Source: Piscicola geometra
Lineage: Eukaryota > Annelida > Clitellata > Hirudinida > Piscicolidae
DNA length: 64,000 nucleotides
Direction: 5' to 3'
NCBI GenBank assembly: GCA_943735955.1
Contig: OX030966.1
Span: 2,497,011-2,561,010 of the forward strand
This document shows positions 33,701 to 45,952 of this stretch, piece by piece. Both the position numbers and the translations under genes were made by a program. Each line of letters begins with the position of its first letter. The stretch's first letter is position 1. The notes beneath the pieces are model-generated. The model was not told where the DNA came from. It made no database searches and worked only from the letters and a program-made list of their open reading frames with translations.

Positions 33701-36700
33701 GAACTCGAAGACTAAGGAATTTTGTGAATGATCAGTGTTGAGCGAGCAGAAAAAAGTATTTATTTAGATAAATAAAATAGTCGGATAATAAGTCGAATGT
33801 TTAAATTACCATTTTTGTGACATACAATATGATTTTATCCTAGGTAACTAAGCATTCCATCTTGGGAACTCAGTTGCCCAAGATGAAATATTTTGAGCTT
33901 AATGAACTCATTTTTCTTTATTTTTATGTTGAAGTTGATATAGTTAGACGAAGAGTCAATATAATGGATGGGTACATTTTTATCTACGTTATTGGTTATA
34001 CAATCTAGCAATGAGGCTACTTGTAAAAATTGTTCCATCTTGTGCAACCTCCACCTAATGGTTAAAAGACCTCAAGAGATAATACTGACAGTTTTACGGT
34101 TTTGACTAATTGAAGAGAAAAAACCAAATGAATGGTGAAAAATAACAAGTTTGCGTGCTGAAATTAGCAATTTCAAATGATAATACTAAATTTGTTGTCG
34201 CTCATTCAAAAAAAAAGTGTTAAATAATCGCTAATTTAGAAAGTAAGCACCGTAAATACCACTATATTCACACAATAAACTTTTTTTTTCAAATATCCGA
34301 AAATGTAAGTATTTTTCCACTAATAATAAAAAGCTTAATTGATAAATATTGAGTTTCTTTGCCCATTAATCTGTCTATTCTTAATCAAATTAGATTATTA
34401 TTGAAATTCAGTTACGGTGATCATTATTTTTCAATATAATTACCATCTTAAATATTCTAGTTTTTAAATTATATTTCCGAACTCAGAGCCAAAAAAAACT
34501 ATTGTTTTTTTGAAAATGAAGGTGTTTAAAAATTATAGTTGTCTGAACAAATTTGTATTTTGTGGTGTATCTTTTTTATTTTTGGAAGCGTTTAAGAGCC
34601 TCTGTGGTATATGGGATGGTGTAGAAAATGGAGAACGAGAATTGAATAAATATATAAAAATATAAAAATAGGATATAAAATAACAAATTCATTCAAACAA
34701 ATATATAATATGAAAAATATTCATTTTGAGAAAATAAAATAATAACATTTCAAAAGAACTCTGATGTGAAAACTTATAAAGAGTGTTGAGGAAAAACCCA
34801 TAAGCCTAAATAAAAAAATATTTTTTCTATTGCCAAATTAATTACAGCAAAAAGTAATTTCAAAGAAATTAACTTGGTAATAAGGGATTTGTAGTTGACG
34901 AAATTAATTATCTTTTGCATTTTTCAACTTGTGTTTTTAATCTTCTATTCAACATTTTCACAATTGTTATTTCATTTTTATTCACTTTTTAAATTTTTTA
35001 TATGCAATTATTTTTACATCGTTTGAAAGTATCACATAGCTCTAAAATGTTATTGCCTTTTTCAATAAAATACGCCAACTTCTATTCTACATTTTGACAT
35101 TTTAATTAGATTATGCGTGTTACGCCACTGAATATATATATTTTTTAAACTTGATTTACGCTAAACCATAAGAAGTCAATATTTGTTAATATATTCCTCT
35201 AACTTGTTAATCTTCTTTTTATTGCTTGCTATGGATCATAAACATCTGTTAAAGACCACTCTCAAAGTTGAAAAATTATTTTAGCAGCTGTTTTTAAATT
35301 CAGTCATCGCCATGAAAATTAAAAATTTCTATTTATAATTCAAAAGTTTTTCTCATTCCAGATGACTTGCCGCTTTTTGGTGAAATGTACGCTTGGTGAA
35401 TAAAACCATAAAACATTCAAATCATCTATACGGAGAATGGATATGTACAAAAACCGTAAATACAGTAGCTTCCAATTAGTAAGCGCCTCAAGCTTTGTTC
35501 AAAAATTTTAAAAAATCTGTTATTATTTATTATTAACACCATTTTTTCTTTCACAATTTGAAATTAATCCATAATTAAATGCGCAAATTAAAATCTAGAG
35601 AACTACAATTATATAAGAAAAAATAAAGTTTAAAAAAAGAATAAATTGATTCAACGCAAATTTGTTGCATCCATGCACCACGCTGTGTGGTGTTTCTAAT
35701 AAATAAAATGGAAAGGCACTAAACCTAATCAAGTGGAAAGTCGAGGGCGAATGCGTCTAAAACTACGAATCACGAGGAGAAGACGTTACTTTCAATTACA
35801 ATAAGTTCTCTCGTCCAATAAACTGATTCGATCATTTGCATAACATATTACAATATCAAAATATCGATTCTAAACTTTTAATTCAATTTTTTTGATTCCC
35901 AATTGATTTTATTGAACTTTATTTAAATGTATGATGAAGCAGTACACAAAGAAGTAATCAAAAGCTCTGTTGAGCCGAAACTAAGGTAATTTCTGGGAGA
36001 CCATGTGCCTTATTTATTTGTATTGCTTGTTCTGTTTGATTTTCGCTCTAGTATCATTGTTCACATGGCCATTAAATGACAACAAAAGCCTCCCCACATC
36101 ATCTTTATGGCTTGTGTCACGAATGTTATCACGACCAGAGTGAGTTATAGGCTATATTTTTTCTTACAGCAAAAATGTTAAGAAAAAGTGGCAACTCACG
36201 TTTTGGAAAAAAATCATTTTAACAACTGTTTAAAGAAAAACTATCAATTTTAATTAGAAAAGAATGAAAGATAAAACAGATTCTAATAACTATTATTTTG
36301 ACTTTTTTGAAATTACATTGAATTCGACGATACATGATATTGGCACCCTCTTCAGTCCCAAACCTGGTTTCACTACTTTACTGAATCTAGGGGCAATTAT
36401 CAGCTTTAATGAGGTTTCAAGTACCACTAGCTCATTGAACTACCTTAAGTTATAACACTGTGGGTACTACCACAGCTGCGAAAAAATATATCGCATAACA
36501 TCAACCAAAACCATTAACCATCGCACAGCAACAGAGCAAAAATATTATAAAAAATTGTTATAATTTAATTACCAAGTGAGTTTTTGTGTGGTGATTTGGC
36601 TATCAATAAAACATACGCGCAAAAATCTTTGCAAATTTCAAAGCAAAGATGTGAATGTTTGAAGATTCATTCTTCAAGATTCATTCTTTACAGCAGAAAA

Positions 36701-38999
36701 AATAAAGTAACATTAAAAATAAATTAACATTAAAAACATAATTTAAACTTTTTAATATACTAAATAACTACATTTTTGAAAAAATGTTCAAGTATTCAAA
36801 ATATTTGCCGTTGTTATTCATATTTCGCCTGATACAGAGAAGCTTTCCAAAAATTTTACTAAGAGGTTTACATTTGCTGTGAATATTTTCCAAAATTTTC
36901 AAGACTACTAATATTCCCATTGAAAAAATGACCAAAATATCAGATTAGTTGATTCATACTAAACTATCTTAGAAATTTTTTTCTAAATATTGTTTTCGAC
37001 GAAAAGAATTTTTGGAATGCATTTGAAATTGAACTTATTCCATTTTTTTTCTTATTACCATGACGATATTTAAATATTTGAAAAGCGTTAATTATGTTTT
37101 TTGCTCAGTTGTTTTTTTTCCTCTAATATTTATAGTTCTAGCTCAAAGAGCATTGGGTAGTTAAGAGCACTCCCAATGCATGTAAATTATTTGAGCTAAA
37201 TCCGCTAGACAGTATTTATTTTGTTAAGTTTTTTTTTCTCAAAAAGCTTTTTGTTTTTAAGTTATACGAAAAAAACTTATACATATAAGAGTAGCTTGGC
37301 TATAAGAATATTTGAAATTCATTTTTTAACAGAGAGTCAATACAAATTCACATCAGAATGTTTTCGAAAACCTTTGCGAACCGGCAAGAAAGAATTACTG
37401 ACTTCGTTGACATTCGAGTTTTAACGAGCTGTTTTAAGGATGCCAGCTTATATGCCATGAAATAGAGTAGATTAGCTGCGATGAAAAGCTAGAGACTCTA
37501 TGGAATCTACTAAGAGCAAGTAAGAGTGAAACTTAATAGGTGGGAGACAGCACGTGATAAAGGAGTGTCAAAAGTTCGCCCTTGTGAGAGTCGCATTGTG
37601 TAAAAAATACATTTGGACTGGCCTAAAACTAGGTTTTAAGCTTAAAAATTACATATTTTGTACGAAAAAAAGTTTTTTAATTATTTAAAGTTAATTTGAG
37701 AAATTAAATGAAAAAGAAAATACTTTTAGAACTTTCGCTGAAACGTCTTTTTAAAACCTGTCTCACATCTGTAATGGCACTTTCAAAAACGTTTTTGCTG
37801 ATATTATATTATATTATTTTATTTTATATCATAATAAATTTATATTAAAAAATCTTCTGTTTTCATTTTTTCAAATCTAGGAAATTGAACATAAAATGTT
37901 AAAAACGAAAGAATCAATTTATTTGATTGATTGATTGAAAGAATCAAGTGTATTTAAACAGAAAGTTGAATGAAGTAACAGTTGAAAGGAAACTAGTTTC
38001 AGAATTATACTTCAATTGCATGCAACTATTTAAATATAAAATCAGCACTAAAATTTTAATTGCATTTAAAATTTCCAGTGTGGAAAAATGATGTTTAAAA
38101 AAGTTATTGACTATGCTAGCTTAACATGATATTTATTTTAACTTTAATGACGTGCCGTCTTAGAGTTGCATCTATTTTTGCTAAACGATCACAGCAAAAC
38201 TTTGCATTAATCAAAAAAATCTTTTTTTAAATCCAGTACACACTTTCAATATTTTTTGAATAAAATAATAACAATCTTAGAGAAAAAAATATAAAATTAT
38301 TTTTTAAATAACTTTTATCTAGAAAGAACTTGAAAGCCTTTTTCGAAAAACCACACTTTAAAAGTCAAGTCTCGCGTTCCTGGAATGCTTTCTTCTTTTT
38401 CAGAAATTCTACCAAATCCTTGTCTATCAAACTTTCTCTGAAATTTTCATCAACAGCTATTTTTGAAAAAAAACTTTAATTGAAGTATTTAGTAAAAAGT
38501 TGATTTTGAAAATCGAATAAAGTATTTTAAAATTTAATATATTTTTTGCAAGGATTTAGACAAGAAGTACAGTTTAAAAAAAAAGAACTTGTAAAAAAAT
38601 GTAAAAAATGAAATTATTCTTATTAAGAAAAATTAAGATTTTGTAAATAATCTTATGTAAAAAAAATAATTAAAGCATGAAAAATAAATCTAACTTAATT
38701 TAAATTCCAACTTAACATAAAAAAAATTTAAATCTTAAAATTTGGAAAATGATAAAATAAAGAAAAAAATTTCCCCCTAAAATTCTTTGTCAGTTTGAGC
38801 TGTAAAAACATCAATTTTTATTAAAATAACAAAATTCCACAGAATAAAACATTAAACCTCGAAAATGAAAATAACGTTTTGAATAATTTCTAAACTTTAG
38901 AGTGACAAAAGTGGCAATTGAAGTCACTACGTTTCGTTTGAAGGCGAGAGAAGTACATTTGATATTCCAAAAAGCAGTTGAAACACCTAAAACTCTACA
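30776..38999. other. Long AT-rich gene desert
   Basis: Over 8 kb with no convincing exon. The listed short frames are AT-driven. A GC-richer island at about 35660-35830 and a stem at 37138-37199 (AGCTCAAA..TTTGAGCT enclosing GCATTGGG..CCCAATGC) are the only local features noted. A diverged relative of the 57.3-58.1 kb duplicated sequence lies at about 34260-34460. Distal regulatory DNA of the GPCR could lie here, but nothing specific shows it. Confidence 0.4.
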
Positions 39000-40427
39000 A
39001 TGGAAACAACAATGAAAGATAAAACCTACTTTTATGAATCCTCTAACTACGAATTGAATAACACCACCCTCATCCCTCCACCGGGCGACAGAAGTTGTGA
39101 TGCCATGAACAGCACTGACCCTCGCGTCATCGCGTCGTTTGGCATCTTTTTGATCGGTTCACTTTGCTTCATAGTTCTCGGACTCTTTGGTAACGGCATT
39201 AGCTTGCTGGTCTTTTCATCGAAGAACATGCGCAAGACCTCTTCCAACGTCTACCTCCTGCACCTCGCCATTTCAGACTCGGTCTACTTGCTGAGCATGT
39301 TTTGCAAGAAAACCTTCACGATTCTCAAGTGCTGGGAGCTGATCCACCTGCAATACGACCTCTCTAATTACTCCTCCGTCAGCTGCGTTCTAACGCAGTT
39401 CTTCATGGACCTCTCGGCCGACTACTCTTCTTCGCTCATTCTCTTCTTCACCATCGAACGCTACTTGGCGGTTTACTGGCCCTTGTCATTCAAAGAATTG
39501 TGCACTGTGAAAAGAGCAAAAACGATATGTTTATTTTTCTTTCTCCTCATTCCCACCTCCATTGCCCCTCATCACATCTTCCTCATCCGACTCGACACCA
39601 CTTACCAAATTTGCTCTCTTGCTCCAAACACTAACCTCTCGATACTCTTCGCAGTAGAGATGGTCGTCTATAGAGTTGTCCCTGCTTTGGCGATCTCTTT
39701 CCTCAATGCTTTCATTGTCTATAAAGTAGCAAAGATCACCAAGACCAGAAATAGACTCAAAAGTGTTCCTGATAAAGTGACCATCAGCAATACGAATGTC
39801 AAACATGAAACAGTAGCGTTACCGGAAGTTAAGGTCAAAGGCTTTACAAACAAATGCAAAAATGAGAATCAAAATAACTTCTCCAACAAAACATTAAACT
39901 TAATTTCCAAACTTGAAGAACCAACATCCAAAATAGATCCAAATATCCAAAATTTTGCCAATCAAATCTCAAAACCCAATCTAGTATTTTTTGAAAAAAT
40001 AGATACAGCAACTCAAGTTATAAAAAACAGAAATCAGATGTTGAAAACCAAAAAAGAAGTTGACGACTTCTCACACAACATCACCACGCACTACAACACT
40101 TGCAGGCCAGACGAAAATGCTCGAAAGATCAGAAAAATAAAAACGCATAAGAAGGATGACCGGAACAGACAACTGACCCTCACACTGATCCTTGTTTCCA
40201 CCACGTACATTGTCGCTTTTCTCCCTTCGGTCTTCTTCTACGTGGCCAACTGGCTAGAGAACTATGGCCACATCAGCATCAGCAAAAGCGTTCGCAGAAT
40301 TATTCTCAACTACACCGACCTCCTTTACGTCTCAGCCTTCGCTAACAACTTCTTCCTCTTCACCCTTAGTGGTCGGCTCTTCAGAGAGCAGATCAAGACA
40401 ATCTTTTGTCAATGTAGTCGTAAGTAA
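39000..40427 (+). CDS. Class A (rhodopsin-family) GPCR, intronless, 475 aa
   Basis: Seven hydrophobic segments fit TM1 at about 43-72 (GN at 64-65), TM2 82-104 (LHLAISD, Asp93), TM3 about 129-153 (Cys129), TM4 172-190, TM5 213-240 (Pro228), TM6 391-418 (FLPS, Pro409) and TM7 434-460. Cys129 can pair with Cys205. The DRY box is ERY (153-155). The extracellular tail carries NTT and NST glycosylation sites. TM4 lacks the usual Trp, TM6 has FLPS in place of CWxP, and TM7 has NNFFLF in place of NPxxY, as in several invertebrate peptide- or chemoreceptor-like lineages. The third intracellular loop is about 150 residues, Lys/Asn-rich and AT-rich in its DNA, unlike the GC-richer membrane segments. 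The ligand is not predictable; a neuropeptide-type receptor is my guess. The stop follows a Cys-rich end (CQCSRK). Confidence 0.93.
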   Translation: METTMKDKTYFYESSNYELNNTTLIPPPGDRSCDAMNSTDPRVIASFGIFLIGSLCFIVLGLFGNGISLLVFSSKNMRKTSSNVYLLHLAISDSVYLLSMFCKKTFTILKCWELIHLQYDLSNYSSVSCVLTQFFMDLSADYSSSLILFFTIERYLAVYWPLSFKELCTVKRAKTICLFFFLLIPTSIAPHHIFLIRLDTTYQICSLAPNTNLSILFAVEMVVYRVVPALAISFLNAFIVYKVAKITKTRNRLKSVPDKVTISNTNVKHETVALPEVKVKGFTNKCKNENQNNFSNKTLNLISKLEEPTSKIDPNIQNFANQISKPNLVFFEKIDTATQVIKNRNQMLKTKKEVDDFSHNITTHYNTCRPDENARKIRKIKTHKKDDRNRQLTLTLILVSTTYIVAFLPSVFFYVANWLENYGHISISKSVRRIILNYTDLLYVSAFANNFFLFTLSGRLFREQIKTIFCQCSRK

Positions 40428-41600
40428 CAACGAGCAAGTACTACTACGACTACTCATATTCTCCCTGACTGCTTTTACGAATTACCAACATCTCTTTGAA
40501 CTTTGACAATGCTTTAACGTCGTTTGAGGCCGCATCAAACCTTCCTAGACTTGAACATTATTGTTATTGCGTTGTCAACGTGAGTGCATTCCTGTATGCT
40601 TTGATAATCGCAGTGAATATCACGAAATATTTATTAGTCAAATGTTTTGAATAATCAAAATTGCCTGGAAATTTATTTTTTTTGCCTTCTTGCAGCTCTT
40701 GTCTCAAGAACATCTGAATAAGTATTTAGCGATGTTTTCTGCTTAACATGGTTTTGTTCGGTTATTTAGTTGAAAACGTCAAACTCTTGCTTTTATTTGC
40801 ATTCTTTTTCTCGTTTTATTTGTTTTAAATGCCAGCGTACTAATGAAGATGCATCATTGGAGAAATATATGGATCCATTAGAGCAACTTGAATGTAGCCC
40901 TCTTGATTTAAAAATATTAAAAATATCGTTTAAACATTGTAAACTGAAATTATTTTGTGAATTTCAAAAGACTTAGTGAGACTTTAGATTTAATGAAGCG
41001 GCTTTTATTTCGACCTAAATTGATTCTTCCTGATGAACGTGAACGGGTTGATGAGTACTTAACGGTTGGTCTTAAGTTCGTGTTCGACCAATGTCCTAGA
41101 AGTGAACACTTCAGTTGCTGCCTGGGTGCTGTATAAAAAAATGTATTCTTTCAAAAATGCTTTGTAACAAAAAAATTAGTATGATACTGTATTTATTTTT
41201 TTCATAAAATATAATTTCGCATTATATTTTGTTTAAACTCATTCTTTGAGCAAGAAAACTTAACTTTCAAACATTTCAAAAAAACTTGAACTGCCTTGGT
41301 TTAAGTATATTTGACACAACACTTTTAAAAGAAATTTTAGAGTTATTTAATTGCCGAGCGCGTGAAGTGCGGGGATCAGTCACGCTGACGCGGAATAGTT
41401 ACAGTCAAAACTATTTGTCATTATTTCTCTCTTGAATTTTTTCAAACTTTAATTTTAATTTAAGTTTAAAAAACTTTTTTGAATAAATTTTTGATAATTG
41501 AGTGATTAAAAAAGTCGATTAAATTTTCTTAAACGTCAAAAATAATTTTATAATTTATTTAAAAATTACTTTTCTTTAACCCACGGTATACCATTAAAAC
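40428..41600. other. GPCR 3' flank, no further gene
   Basis: No additional exon recognised. The 68-codon plus-strand frame at 40770-40976 has no motif and may be 3' UTR sequence. A GC-rich patch at about 41350-41405 is unexplained. Confidence 0.4.
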
Positions 41601-41607
41601 CCTCAAG

Positions 41608-41680
41608 TAATCAATCAATCAAATGTATTTAAAAGCGCCTTTTACGAAATTGTATAAAAAAGAGTTTTTGAACCCCATAA
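41608..41680 (+). repeat. SINE-type 3' end with AATC motif
   Basis: AATCAATCAATCAAATGTAT followed by TTAAAAGCGCCTTTT. It is the same tail type as at 12.39 and 17.37 kb, with no tRNA-like head visible upstream. Confidence 0.6.
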
Positions 41681-41689
41681 GTGAGAGAG

Positions 41690-42070
41690 ATAGAAGGTGA
41701 GAAAGAGAGAGAAATATTTATCTATATATATATTTTACTTCACCCACATCATCATCATCATTATCATCATCATCACAGCATCAGTATCATTATCAATGCA
41801 TCATCTTTATCATTCCCAAGGCACCATCATCCCCATCACTCTCCTATCATTCCTACTACAGCATCATCATCTTTCCGTATCATTTTGGCACTAGTGTTAA
41901 GGGTGCGACTGGAGGTGCAGTAGAGGTCTTTGCCATGACTGAAGTTGTTGTGTGACTGATTTGCCCTTTCTTGTGGCAGCTGACCTAGTTTGTCTCGCCC
42001 ATCATCATTAACACTGCCAACATCAGATTTATCACATCCGTTTCCTCCCATTACACAGGATCCTTGCAAA
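41690..42070 (-). repeat. Dispersed repeat (family 3), copy 2, with CAT/GAT low-complexity end
   Basis: Minus-strand counterpart of the 24.5-24.7 kb repeat: GGCAAAGACCTCTACTGCAC, AGTGCCAAAATGAT and GATGATGCTGTAGTAGGAAT match in order. An open frame (42069-41836) includes HNNFSHGKDLYC. The plus strand at 41741-41780 is a CAT microsatellite. Confidence 0.6.
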
Positions 42071-42255
42071 CGTTTTATTATGATCTCTTTACATTTTTCA
42101 CTAAAGCTTATATGACTAAAAAAGTTTTAATCTTTTAAGCACCTTGTCAGTACTCCAAAATCTACTTTTTGCATCTTAGTTATTTCTCATTTATATCGTG
42201 TTTTACGAATGTAAAGCTCTGGTATGAGGCAGTCATTCATGCTTCCAGATGACAT

Positions 42256-42959
42256 GTCAGCCAAGGCTCCATGACAACCTACCCGAAAAATATTGGACAG
42301 CCCACCCAAGAGTTTTAGACAACCCATCCAAAAAATTGGTCAACCCATACGATAATTTGGAAAAAACCCACCCGACCATTTAGACAACTCACCCGACAAA
42401 TTTGGACAACCCACTCGATCAAATATGACTTTTATACATATTTAAAAAATCAAACAATTTTTTTTACTTTAGAAAATTATTTTTGAAATTTTATTTATCT
42501 TTTCATTCGGCGTTATTATTGTTTTTCTAGATATTTATACTTTAAAAAAATAGGTTTTTTAAAATCAACGTTTTCATGGAAAGACCTTTTTATTTCGTGG
42601 CATTTTCAATGCAAAAAATTATACATTGGAAAACTATATAATTTTATTAGGAAAAAAAGTTTTTGATTTTATTGGTTTGGCCCTTATAAGCCACTTCTTT
42701 TAGAAGTTCATTTATGGACAGTTCACCATCGATGTAATTTTGCCATAATAGGAATATTTTAAATTGCAAAATCAGTGACATAATTGTTATAGTTAGCGTA
42801 GTGGTTGTGATTTTTGAATAAAAGTAGTTTGGTTGGTGTGTTAGTGGAGTGATCTTATAATTATACATTTTTTATACATTTGAAACTTAAAGATTCAATA
42901 CAGTAAAAATGTTTCTAGTGGGTTGGTAGTCGGGTGGGTTGTCTGGTTACCGTCAGCCA
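42256..42959. mobile_element. Non-autonomous hAT-like element, 688 bp, with 8-bp target duplication
   Basis: The element spans 42264-42951 and is flanked by identical GTCAGCCA at 42256-42263 and 42952-42959. Imperfect terminal inverted repeats share GACAACC(T/C)ACCCGA (left AGGCTCCATGACAACC, right inverted GGTAACCAGACAACCC). The left 160 bp holds about six degenerate subterminal units of the form GACAACCCACCCGA plus an AATTTGG-like spacer. The interior is AT-rich, with a 73-codon minus-strand frame lacking transposase motifs. Eight-base duplications and subterminal repeats are typical of the hAT superfamily. Confidence 0.8.
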
Positions 42960-44090
42960 ATTAGACTGATGATTGTTCTCGAATAATCTCCGACTCGCCT
43001 CTAATGAAAGATTTTCGAAAAAATATTTTTTGTTTGAATTTTATTCTTTGTTTTACTTTATTTATTTAAAAAATTAAGTTTTTTAAAATCATTTTTTTAC
43101 CCGGACGTCAATCTTGTCATTTTTTTGTCAAACACATCTTTAAATTCAGCCCCATTCATTCTCAAAGACATTTCTGTTTACTTCATTTCTTCTACCATCA
43201 TGAATCACTCTTGCTATCCTGTAATATCTTCTTCACCATCATCATCATCATCACCATCATCATCATCTTCTTTCGTCTCCTCCTCCTCCTTATCATCCTC
43301 AAAACAAACTTAGTTTCAATAACTTAAAGAGTCTTAAAGACGCATGATATTTAAAAGCTTTATGTGGTATTATAACATTCATAATTACATCATTTATATG
43401 ATTAAATTCATAAATACTAATATTAGTTTCAGAAATATTTATAGTTATGAGTTTCATAAAACTTTGACCTATAGATGCAAAAGTGATAATGGTGTTGGCG
43501 TGAGGATGATGGGGGAGATAACTATGATAATGATTTTTGAATTATAAGTTTTAAAGTATTTCTGGCTTTGATCAATGACAACTTCTCATAAGTATTTGAA
43601 GCTTTTGACGATTTCCAATTTTTCGCCATGGACCCTTGTCAGTGTTTATGCCAATATTGATGTTGTTCATCAGTTTGGTCTTTCGGCACTGATCTGCATA
43701 CCATAAACTGAAGGGGGTTTGACTAGTCACTCAGAAAGATTTTTTAATTTCAGCTAAACCATTTGTGTAATTTTAAAAATAAACGTATATTTTATATTTT
43801 TATCTTAAATTGTGAAAAAAGTATGTAAGAGCTTCTTTCAGTAGGAGCATTTTTAGAGTTCAAAGTTCTATTCTAAGTTTTGTGTGAGTGTTTAATATCT
43901 TTAAAGAGTAATTATAATTTATCTGTTTCATATTAATTAAGTTTATGTTCTTTAAAAAATTGTTATAAAATAATCTAAAAGAAATTAAATTTAAATTAAT
44001 TTAAATTAAACATAAAAAAGTAATGCAAAACCTTTAATATTTTTATTCTGCGTGAAAACTTACAGTTATTTATAAATCACCGTGTTGAAA
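42960..44090. other. Non-coding with a TCA/TCC microsatellite
   Basis: A (TCA)n/(TCC)n low-complexity tract lies at about 43228-43296. No gene recognised. Confidence 0.5.
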
Positions 44091-44097
44091 TATTTTT

Positions 44098-44270
44098 TTG
44101 AATTGTTATTTCTTTTTATTAAAACGGTTTTTTAAATTGTAATATACTTTTATTAAAACGTTTTTTTGAATTTTAATTTCCTTTCATTAAAACGGTTTTT
44201 TGAATTTTAATTTTCTTTCATTAAAAAGGTTTTTTGAATTGTAATTTCCTTTCATTAAAACGGTTTTTTG
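44098..44270. repeat. 34-bp tandem repeat, 5 copies
   Basis: The word AAAACGG (or AAAAAGG) recurs at 44121, 44155, 44189, 44223 and 44257, exactly 34 bp apart. Units also contain TTTTTTGAATT and a CTTTCATT block. Confidence 0.9.
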
Positions 44271-45870
44271 ATTTTTAAATTATGTTGACAGATTTTTAAG
44301 AACTTAAATCTGTAATTAAGTATTAAATTTATGAAATTAAATGGCGTTGATTCAGTTGGACATTTTGAATTGCCTATTATTTTTCATTGTACTGTAATAT
44401 AGTTTTTAATTAATTTTTTCCAAATTCTAAACATAGTATTAAATTGTAAAAATAAAATTACAGTGATTCGAGAATTTTTAAAACTATTTTTTATACTCAA
44501 TTATATTGAGTATCAGTATTGTAACACCTGATCAAGCGTGCTTAATTAACAAAATATGTATTTCTTAAATTCTCTCAGCAAATAAAAATGTATTCATTAA
44601 AGCTTCTTTTTTCTAAATGCATACATGAACATTTGTGCACATGTTACTGAATAACAATAGTTATTAATATCATTTTTGGTTGAACTGAAAATAGTTACAA
44701 ACATTCAAAATCATCACTGCAAAACGAGCCTTTAAACAGAATTCTAAACTGATTCTAATAAAGTGTTTGCTCCAATAAAAGCTATTAACCCTCTGTTAGT
44801 GTCTTTATCCGTTATTAAACCCAAAGGATCGTTTTTAGTTCCTTCAATCCCTTTCCCCCATAAACCTTTTCTCTCTTTTTTCACTTTTTTAAAGTTTAAA
44901 AGCCTAAAAATTCGCTTACAATGAGGTATGGCCCATACGGTATGGGACACTGTTTTAATGTGGATGAAAGAGCATAGAAACTAAAAAATGGAAAAACGTA
45001 AAAAATACCGCATGAAAGATTCTCGAAGCTACCATATATTTATTGAATGAATGTCATATAACACATCGCAATGGAATGTTGTGGCATGCGTATCTAATGC
45101 ATTTTAATTGAAAATTAGAAGAAAAGGAAGAAAAAAATTAGTTGATCAGTTTCGATGATTTAAGGATATTTTCATCGTTTTGTTTATACTCTTCAGTCGC
45201 TTTTTTTATTTTTTCAGTTTTTGTTTTATTATGTCGATTCAATTTTATAGTCTTAACGACTTTTTCTAATGCCTTTCTTTTTAATTCTTAACAACCACAT
45301 GCATTTTGTTGCTTATTTTTCGTTTTTTTTCGCTATCTCCAACTTATAAACATTTCCATTTGAAAAGAAAAAAATTTGAGCTACATAAAATTCAAATCTA
45401 ATTACAGAAAAAATTAAATTGAAATTTGTAAAAGTAGTTTTTAAAATTTTTTTTACTTACAAAACTTAGTATGAAAAACCTTTCAAAACCTATAAAAAAA
45501 TATGTTTCAAATTTATTAAACTTTTCTTGAAAAAAGCCTTTGAAATGCTTTGTGATGTGACAATGGTTTGGCCTAGAAGCCGCATTACGACTCTGAAACT
45601 TGGAGTGAAATGGTTTAAATTAAAATCGCCACACATCTAAGTAACTGTAATTCAATTATAATAATTTATTTTTTATACAACTTAATTAAAATATATATTT
45701 AAAAAAATACAAAACATAATTAACACGTTAAAAATGCATAATGAACAACGGAAAACGAGATCACGAACATCGAGATATTCTGTATCATATTACTTTGAAT
45801 AATTAAAAAGATTAAATCTATTTTTTCAGATTTAAATATAAAAAATACAATTTTATATATGAAACATTTT
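44271..45870. other. AT-rich non-coding stretch
   Basis: No gene recognised. The minus-strand 68-codon frame at 44950-44744 is locally GC-richer but matches no family I know. A TTGGCCTAGAAGCC word at about 45569 may be a scrap of SINE family 1. Confidence 0.35.
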
Positions 45871-45872
45871 AT

Positions 45873-45952
45873 GTGGCGACTTCAAAGTGTGGCGACTTCA
45901 AAGTGTGGCGACTTCAAAGTGTGGCGACTTCAAAGTGTGGTGAATTCAATGC
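45873..45952. repeat. 16-bp tandem repeat, 4 perfect copies plus one diverged
   Basis: Unit GTGGCGACTTCAAAGT repeated without error from 45873 to 45936, then a degenerate fifth copy. Confidence 0.95.

Noticed and set aside
37138..37199. tRNA-like or miRNA-like stem
   Set aside because: Two short complementary word pairs exist, but there is no B-box and the stem is too interrupted to support an RNA gene.
39000..40427. GPCR as a pseudogene because NPxxY and CWxP are missing
   Set aside because: The 475-codon frame is uninterrupted, and key cysteines, ERY and glycosylation sites are kept; such replacements occur in functional invertebrate receptors.
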